64,000 nucleotides of DNA, from positions 1-64,000 of the forward strand of contig NZ_CACSJJ010000016.1 in assembly GCF_902706295.1 (NCBI RefSeq). Direction: 5' to 3'. The first letter of the stretch is position 1. Every line of letters starts with the position of its first letter. The notes below the pieces were generated by a model, which saw only the letters and a program-made list of their open reading frames with translations, was not told where the DNA came from and ran no database searches. Below, piece after piece: positions 59,668-64,000 of this stretch. The DNA is from Arthrobacter sp. 18067. GTDB taxonomy: Bacteria; Actinomycetota; Actinomycetes; Actinomycetales; Micrococcaceae. The position numbers and the translations under genes were made by a program.

Positions 59668-60328
59668 AACCGCCGTCGAAAGCGCCGCCCAAAGCAAGTC
59701 CCAGCAGGCGTATGCCGCTGTGAAGGCGCGAATTATTGAAGGTACGTACACGCCGGGTTACCGGCTGGTGCTCGCGAAGATCGCCGAGGACCTGGGCTTC
59801 AGCGTGGTCCCCGTGAGGGAAGCGATCCGCCGCCTGGAAGCCGAAGGGCTGGTCAAGTTCGAGCGGAACGTCGGCGCCACCGTCTCCGGGATCGACCCCA
59901 CGGAATACCTGTACACGATGCAGACGTTGAGCATCGTCGAAGGTGCAGCCACTGCGTTGTCCGCTCCGCTGATTGACTCCGTGGCGATCGCCCGGGCGCG
60001 TGCGGTGAACGAGGAGATGCGTGAGTGCCTGGAGCACTTCGACCCCGTTCGCTTCACGGCGTTGAACCAGGACTTCCACAGTGTCCTGTTTGAACATTGC
60101 CCCAATCCTCACATTCTTGACCTCGTCCACCGGGGCTGGAACAGGCTGGCCTCGCTGAGGTCCTCCACGTTCCGTTTCGTCCCCGGCCGCGCGCAGGAAT
60201 CGGTGCGCGAACACGAGGCGCTGCTGCAGCTCATTGAGGGCGCGGCCGACGCCGAGACCATCGAAAAAGCAGCCCGCCAGCACCGCGCCGCCACCCTGGA
60301 CGCGTACCTGGCGCAAGCCAAGCAATAA
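59660..60328 (+). CDS. GntR-family regulator of the hpa cluster
   Basis: 222 residues. Winged HTH (RLVLAKIAEDLGFSVVPVRE, ~35-70) with a FadR/VanR-type helical C-terminal domain. The GTG overlaps the previous stop (GTGA). Embedded in the operon it probably controls, most likely as a repressor relieved by a pathway acid; a candidate site is at 58101-58112. Confidence 0.85.
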   Translation: MTETAVESAAQSKSQQAYAAVKARIIEGTYTPGYRLVLAKIAEDLGFSVVPVREAIRRLEAEGLVKFERNVGATVSGIDPTEYLYTMQTLSIVEGAATALSAPLIDSVAIARARAVNEEMRECLEHFDPVRFTALNQDFHSVLFEHCPNPHILDLVHRGWNRLASLRSSTFRFVPGRAQESVREHEALLQLIEGAADAETIEKAARQHRAATLDAYLAQAKQ

Positions 60329-60363
60329 CTACCCACCACTGATCGCTAGTTAGGACTTCAACG

Positions 60364-61875
60364 ATGACGACCTCTGTAGAGACCGCCAAGCACTACATCC
60401 CCGAGAACCTGCCGTCCCACATCCAGCACTTCATCAACGGTGAGTTCGTTGACTCCGTGTCCGGCAAGACCTTCGATGTCCTGGACCCGGTATCCAACGG
60501 CAACTACGCCACTGCGGCCGCAGGTCAGAAGGAAGACATCGACCTCGCCGTTGCCGCCGCCCGTGAGGCATTCGTCAACGGTCCGTGGCCGAAGATGAAG
60601 CCGCGTGAGCGTGCCCGTGTGCTGAATAAGATCGCCGACGCCGTGGAGGCGCAGGAAGCCCGCCTCGCCGAACTCGAAACCTTCGACACCGGCCTGCCGA
60701 TCACCCAGGCCAAGGGCCAGGCACTGCGCGCGGCGGAGAACTTCCGCTTCTTCGCGGACCTGATCGTGGCCCAGTTCGATGACGCCATGAAGGTTCCCGG
60801 CTCGCAGATCAACTATGTGAACCGGAAGCCGATCGGCGTCGCCGGCCTCATCACGCCGTGGAACACCCCGTTCATGCTGGAGTCCTGGAAGCTCGCCCCG
60901 GCATTGGCCACCGGCAACACCGTGGTCCTGAAGCCCGCCGAGTTTACGCCGCTTTCCGCATCGCTGTGGGCACAGATCTTCAAAGACGCCGGCCTGCCTG
61001 ACGGTGTGTTCAACCTGGTCAATGGCCTGGGCGAAGAAGCCGGCGATGCCCTGGTGAAGCATCCGGACGTGCCGCTGATCTCCTTCACCGGCGAGACCAC
61101 CACGGGCCAGACCATCTTCCGCAACGCCGCTGCCAACCTCAAGGGTTTGTCCATGGAGCTCGGCGGAAAGTCCCCGTGCGTCGTGTTCGCCGATGCTGAC
61201 CTGGATGCGGCGATCGATTCGGCGCTGTTTGGGGTCTTCTCCCTCAACGGCGAACGCTGCACCGCCGGCTCCCGCATCCTGGTTGAGCGGGCCATCTACG
61301 ACGAATTCTGCGAAAAGTACGCCGCCCGGGCCAAGAACATCGTGGTGGGCGATCCCCACGATCCCAAGACCCAGGTGGGCGCGCTGGTCCACCCCGAGCA
61401 CTACAACAAGGTGGCGTCGTACGTGGAGATCGGCAAGTCCGAGGGTCGGCTCCTGGCCGGCGGCGGCCGACCCGACCACCTGCCCGAAGGCAACTACATC
61501 GCACCCACGGTGTTTGCCGACGTCGCGCCTGACGCGCGGATCTTCCAGGAAGAAATCTTCGGTCCCGTCGTGGCCATCACGCCATTCGAGAACGACGACG
61601 AAGCCCTCGCCTTGGCGAACAACACCAAGTACGGACTGGCGGCCTACATCTGGACCCAGAACCTGACCCGGGCCCACAACTTCTCGCAGAACGTCGAAGC
61701 CGGCATGGTGTGGCTCAACAGCCACAACGTCCGCGACCTCCGCACCCCGTTCGGCGGAGTCAAAGCATCCGGCCTGGGCCATGAGGGCGGCTACCGCTCC
61801 ATCGACTTCTACACCGACCAGCAGGCCGTGCACATCACGCTCGGCTCAGTTCATACCCCCAAATTCGGCGCCTAG
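60364..61875 (+). CDS. hpaE: 5-carboxymethyl-2-hydroxymuconate semialdehyde dehydrogenase
   Basis: 503-residue aldehyde dehydrogenase with N167 (TPWNTP), E265 (MELGGKSP) and C299 (NGERCTAG), the full catalytic set. Its place between the FAH/GntR genes and the homoprotocatechuate dioxygenase identifies it as HpaE, which oxidises the ring-cleavage semialdehyde with NAD+. Confidence 0.92.
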   Translation: MTTSVETAKHYIPENLPSHIQHFINGEFVDSVSGKTFDVLDPVSNGNYATAAAGQKEDIDLAVAAAREAFVNGPWPKMKPRERARVLNKIADAVEAQEARLAELETFDTGLPITQAKGQALRAAENFRFFADLIVAQFDDAMKVPGSQINYVNRKPIGVAGLITPWNTPFMLESWKLAPALATGNTVVLKPAEFTPLSASLWAQIFKDAGLPDGVFNLVNGLGEEAGDALVKHPDVPLISFTGETTTGQTIFRNAAANLKGLSMELGGKSPCVVFADADLDAAIDSALFGVFSLNGERCTAGSRILVERAIYDEFCEKYAARAKNIVVGDPHDPKTQVGALVHPEHYNKVASYVEIGKSEGRLLAGGGRPDHLPEGNYIAPTVFADVAPDARIFQEEIFGPVVAITPFENDDEALALANNTKYGLAAYIWTQNLTRAHNFSQNVEAGMVWLNSHNVRDLRTPFGGVKASGLGHEGGYRSIDFYTDQQAVHITLGSVHTPKFGA

Positions 61876-61950
61876 TACCCAACTAGGTCGCAGTACAGGG
61901 CGTTTTGGGCCTTCAAAACGGCATCTACTGCTACTCAGTTGGGTTCCCAC
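61874..61950. repeat. Palindromic intergenic repeat, copy B
   Basis: Second copy of the element at 57991-58062; ~30-nt arms read ACCCAACTAGGTCGCAGTA on the left and the complement of ACCCAACTGAGTAGCAGTA on the right. It sits between hpaE and hpaD, so could form a hairpin in the polycistronic mRNA. Confidence 0.6.
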
Positions 61951-61978
61951 ACCACCCTTTCAACGAAGAGAGACCATC

Positions 61979-63076
61979 ATGAGCAACCCGTTTACCGGCC
62001 CCATCATCACTCCAACAGTTCCCGCCCCGGACATCGTCCGCTGCGCCTACTTGGAACTCGTGGTCACGGACCTGGCCAAGTCCCGCGCGTTCTACGTGGA
62101 CCTTCTGGGCCTGCACGTCACAGAAGAGGACGAGAACACCATCTACCTGCGCTCCTTCGAGGAGTTCATCCACCACAACCTGGTCCTCCGCAAAGGCCCG
62201 GTGGCCGCGGCTGCCGCCTTCGCCTACCGCGTGAAGTCCCCAGCCGAGGTGGACGCCGCCGAGGCGTACTACCGCGAGCTGGGCTGCCGGGTTGAGCGCC
62301 GCAAGGAAGGCTTCACCAAGGGCGTGGGCGACTCCGTCCGTGTGGAGGACCCGCTGGGCTTCCCCTACGAGTTCTTCTACGACGTGGAGCACGTCGAACG
62401 CCTCACCCAGCGCTACGACCTCTACTCCGCCGGTGAGCTGGTCCGCCTGGACCACTTCAACCAGGTCACCCCGGACGTCCCGCGCGGCCGCAAGTACCTG
62501 GAGGACCTCGGCTTCCGCGTTTCCGAGGACATCAAGGACTCCGACGGCGTCACGTACGCCGCGTGGATGCACCGCAAGCAGACCGTGCACGATACCGCCC
62601 TGACCGGTGGCAACGGACCCCGCCTGCACCACATCGCGTTCTCCACGCACGAGAAGCACAACATCATCCAGATCTGCGACAAGATGGGCGCCCTGCGCAT
62701 CTCCGACCGCATCGAACGCGGCCCCGGACGCCACGGTGTATCCAACGCGTTCTACCTCTACATCCTGGACCCGGACGGCCACCGCGTAGAGATCTACACC
62801 CAGGACTACTACACCGGCGACCCCGACAACCCCACCGTCACCTGGGACGTCCACGACAACCAGCGCCGCGACTGGTGGGGCAACCCGGTGGTCCCGTCCT
62901 GGTACACCGAGGCCTCCCTGGTCCTGGACCTCGACGGCAACCCACAGCCAGTCATTGAACGCACCGACGCTTCCGAAATGGCGGTTACCGTGGGCGCGGA
63001 CGGTTTCTCCTACACCCGTCCCGACGGTGCCTCCGGCGAAGCTGCTGAGGGCTTCAAGCTGGGGGCGCAGGTCTAA
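61979..63076 (+). CDS. hpaD: Homoprotocatechuate 2,3-dioxygenase (extradiol, MndD-like)
   Basis: 365 residues. Two vicinal-oxygen-chelate domains with metal ligands H159 (LDHF), H218 (RLHHIAF) and E271 (HRVEIYTQD). These correspond, with a constant 4-residue offset, to the ligands I recall for Arthrobacter MndD (H155, H214, E267). Opens 3,4-dihydroxyphenylacetate at the 2,3 bond. Metal could be Mn(II) or Fe(II). ATG 61979 follows GAAGAGAGA; the frame is open upstream only as shadow of hpaE. Confidence 0.93.
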   Translation: MSNPFTGPIITPTVPAPDIVRCAYLELVVTDLAKSRAFYVDLLGLHVTEEDENTIYLRSFEEFIHHNLVLRKGPVAAAAAFAYRVKSPAEVDAAEAYYRELGCRVERRKEGFTKGVGDSVRVEDPLGFPYEFFYDVEHVERLTQRYDLYSAGELVRLDHFNQVTPDVPRGRKYLEDLGFRVSEDIKDSDGVTYAAWMHRKQTVHDTALTGGNGPRLHHIAFSTHEKHNIIQICDKMGALRISDRIERGPGRHGVSNAFYLYILDPDGHRVEIYTQDYYTGDPDNPTVTWDVHDNQRRDWWGNPVVPSWYTEASLVLDLDGNPQPVIERTDASEMAVTVGADGFSYTRPDGASGEAAEGFKLGAQV

Positions 63077-63079
63077 ACC

Positions 63080-63865
63080 ATGTTGGACGCGAAGACGATC
63101 GAAGCCATTGCCGACGAGCTCCTCGAAGCCGGCCGTAACCGCAAGCCGGTGCCGCGCCTCACTGCCCGCTACCCCGGCATGACGGTGGAGGATTCCTACG
63201 CCGTACAGCAGCTGTGGCGGCGTCGGAACGAGGAAGCCGGGCGCACGTTGGTGGGGCGCAAGATCGGCCTCACGTCCAAGGCCATGCAGGCCGCCACGGG
63301 CATCACTGAGCCGGATTATGGTGCCATTTTCGATGACATGGTCCTGGATACCGGGTGCTCCGTGCAGTGGGACAAGTACACACACCCACGGGTTGAGGTG
63401 GAACTCGCATTCGTGTTGAAGAGTGCCTTGAAGGGGCCGGGCTGCACCATCTTCGATGTCCTCAACGCCACCGACTACGTGGTTCCGGCCCTCGAAATCC
63501 TGGACTCCAGGATCGAGATGGAGGGCCGGACCATCGTGGACACCATCTCGGACAATGCCGCGATGGGCGCCATGGTGGTGGGCGGCCGCCCGGTGCGGCC
63601 GGACGCCGTCGACCTCCGTTGGGTCTCCGCCATCCTGTACAAGAACCAGACCGTGGAGGAGACGGGGGTGGCGGCCGGTGTGCTGGACCACCCGGCCAAC
63701 GGAGTGCATTGGCTCGCCAACAAGATCGCCGCCCACGGGGATTCGATGAAGGCCGGAGACATCATCCTGGCGGGCTCGTTTACCCGCCCGACGTGGGTGT
63801 ACAAAGGGGATACCGTGCACGCGGATTACGGACCGTTGGGAGTGGTGACATGCCAATTCGACTAA
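63080..63865 (+). CDS. hpaH: 2-oxo-hept-3-ene-1,7-dioate hydratase
   Basis: 261 residues of the FAH-related hydratase family (GRKIGLTSKAMQAATGITEP; EVELAFVLKSALKGPG; GVLDHPANGVHWLANKIAAH). Adds water to the product of the HpaG-type step, giving 4-hydroxy-2-oxoheptanedioate. Starts 3 bp after hpaD and overlaps the next start. Confidence 0.9.
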   Translation: MLDAKTIEAIADELLEAGRNRKPVPRLTARYPGMTVEDSYAVQQLWRRRNEEAGRTLVGRKIGLTSKAMQAATGITEPDYGAIFDDMVLDTGCSVQWDKYTHPRVEVELAFVLKSALKGPGCTIFDVLNATDYVVPALEILDSRIEMEGRTIVDTISDNAAMGAMVVGGRPVRPDAVDLRWVSAILYKNQTVEETGVAAGVLDHPANGVHWLANKIAAHGDSMKAGDIILAGSFTRPTWVYKGDTVHADYGPLGVVTCQFD

Positions 63866-64000
63866 GCCCCACCTTCTACTCGGCGCTCTCCGCGGCCGGC
63901 CGGCCGCTGGCCGGCATGTGGGTCTGCTCCGGCAGCCCGCTGGTGGCCGAGATCTGCGCCGGTTCAGGCTTGGACTGGGTACTGATCGACGCCGAGCACA
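63850..64000 (+). CDS. hpaI: 4-hydroxy-2-oxoheptanedioate aldolase, N-terminal fragment
   Basis: The first 50 residues (MPIRLSPTFYSALSAAGRPL, then LDWVLIDAEH at the edge) match the class II HpcH/HpaI aldolase start. It cleaves the hydratase product to pyruvate and succinate semialdehyde. The start overlaps hpaH by 16 bp; the rest is beyond the window. Confidence 0.85.
   Translation, partial: MPIRLSPTFYSALSAAGRPLAGMWVCSGSPLVAEICAGSGLDWVLIDAEH

Noticed and set aside
61931..63856. 641-residue minus-strand frame across hpaD and hpaH
   Set aside because: Antisense shadow of two well-recognised genes; high third-position GC keeps the frame open.
1..64000. CRISPR arrays, rRNA, tRNA, IS elements, prophage
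   Set aside because: Looked for spaced direct repeats, conserved RNA stretches, transposase motifs and phage genes; none seen. tRNAs were not searched computationally.

Overview
The window is GC-rich actinobacterial chromosome, most likely Arthrobacter/Paenarthrobacter (Micrococcaceae). The grounds are frequent GTG/TTG starts, a DUF222/HNH protein, Asp23-DUF2273-DUF6286-AmaP genes, a DUF6458 protein, and a homoprotocatechuate dioxygenase very like the Mn-dependent Arthrobacter MndD. I saw no rRNA, tRNA, CRISPR array, transposase or phage gene. It reads as catabolic and regulatory accessory chromosome made of many short operons, each with its own regulator.

Layout. 1-9.9 kb: a partial DUF222/HNH gene, a HAD phosphatase, a very large secreted heparinase/alginate-lyase-like protein with a convergent DeoR-LacI hybrid regulator, then a ROK protein lacking its catalytic Asp, translationally coupled to an orphan LuxR-type response regulator. 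10-16 kb: glutamate decarboxylase with a class II glutamine amidotransferase, a GH15 trehalase/glucoamylase, and a TetR divergent from an alcohol dehydrogenase. 16-24 kb: an XRE-cupin/EamA exporter pair, an NmrA-like reductase, an APC permease/nitrilase pair with a divergent TetR, and three uncharacterised small genes. 24-31 kb: a histidine phosphatase and a four-gene operon (NCS1 permease, NylB-like serine hydrolase, YtcJ-like amidohydrolase, alpha/beta hydrolase) with a divergent TetR. 31-41 kb: Ser/Thr kinase, lipoprotein polysaccharide deacetylase, GAF histidine kinase, MFS transporter, cysteine hydrolase beside a decayed GlxA-type regulator, and a STAS / membrane protein / CDF-like cassette. 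41-46.8 kb: a carbohydrate ABC importer with a 2-hydroxyacid dehydrogenase and a second DeoR-LacI regulator. 46.8-50.7 kb: an eight-gene Asp23/AmaP operon carrying its own ECF sigma factor and a protein joining a ZAS-type anti-sigma zinc motif to an Asp23-like region. 50.9-58 kb: a DUF2264 polysaccharide-degrading enzyme and small stress and membrane genes. 58.1-64 kb: the homoprotocatechuate meta-cleavage cluster (FAH-RraA fusion, GntR, hpaE, hpaD, hpaH, start of hpaI), cut by the window edge.

Cross-cutting signals. (i) The same CGCACGACGGC hairpin lies at five convergent gene junctions. (ii) A ~65-bp palindromic repeat occurs twice around the hpa cluster. (iii) GTTCACT-type motifs are shared by the ABC-importer gene, its regulator and the distant DUF2264 gene. 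(iv) Clear palindromic operators sit between most divergent regulator/target pairs. The most unusual gene group is the sigma factor/ZAS-Asp23/AmaP operon; the ROK-response-regulator pair is the next most unusual. All function calls come from reading sequence and remembered family features; no database search was run.
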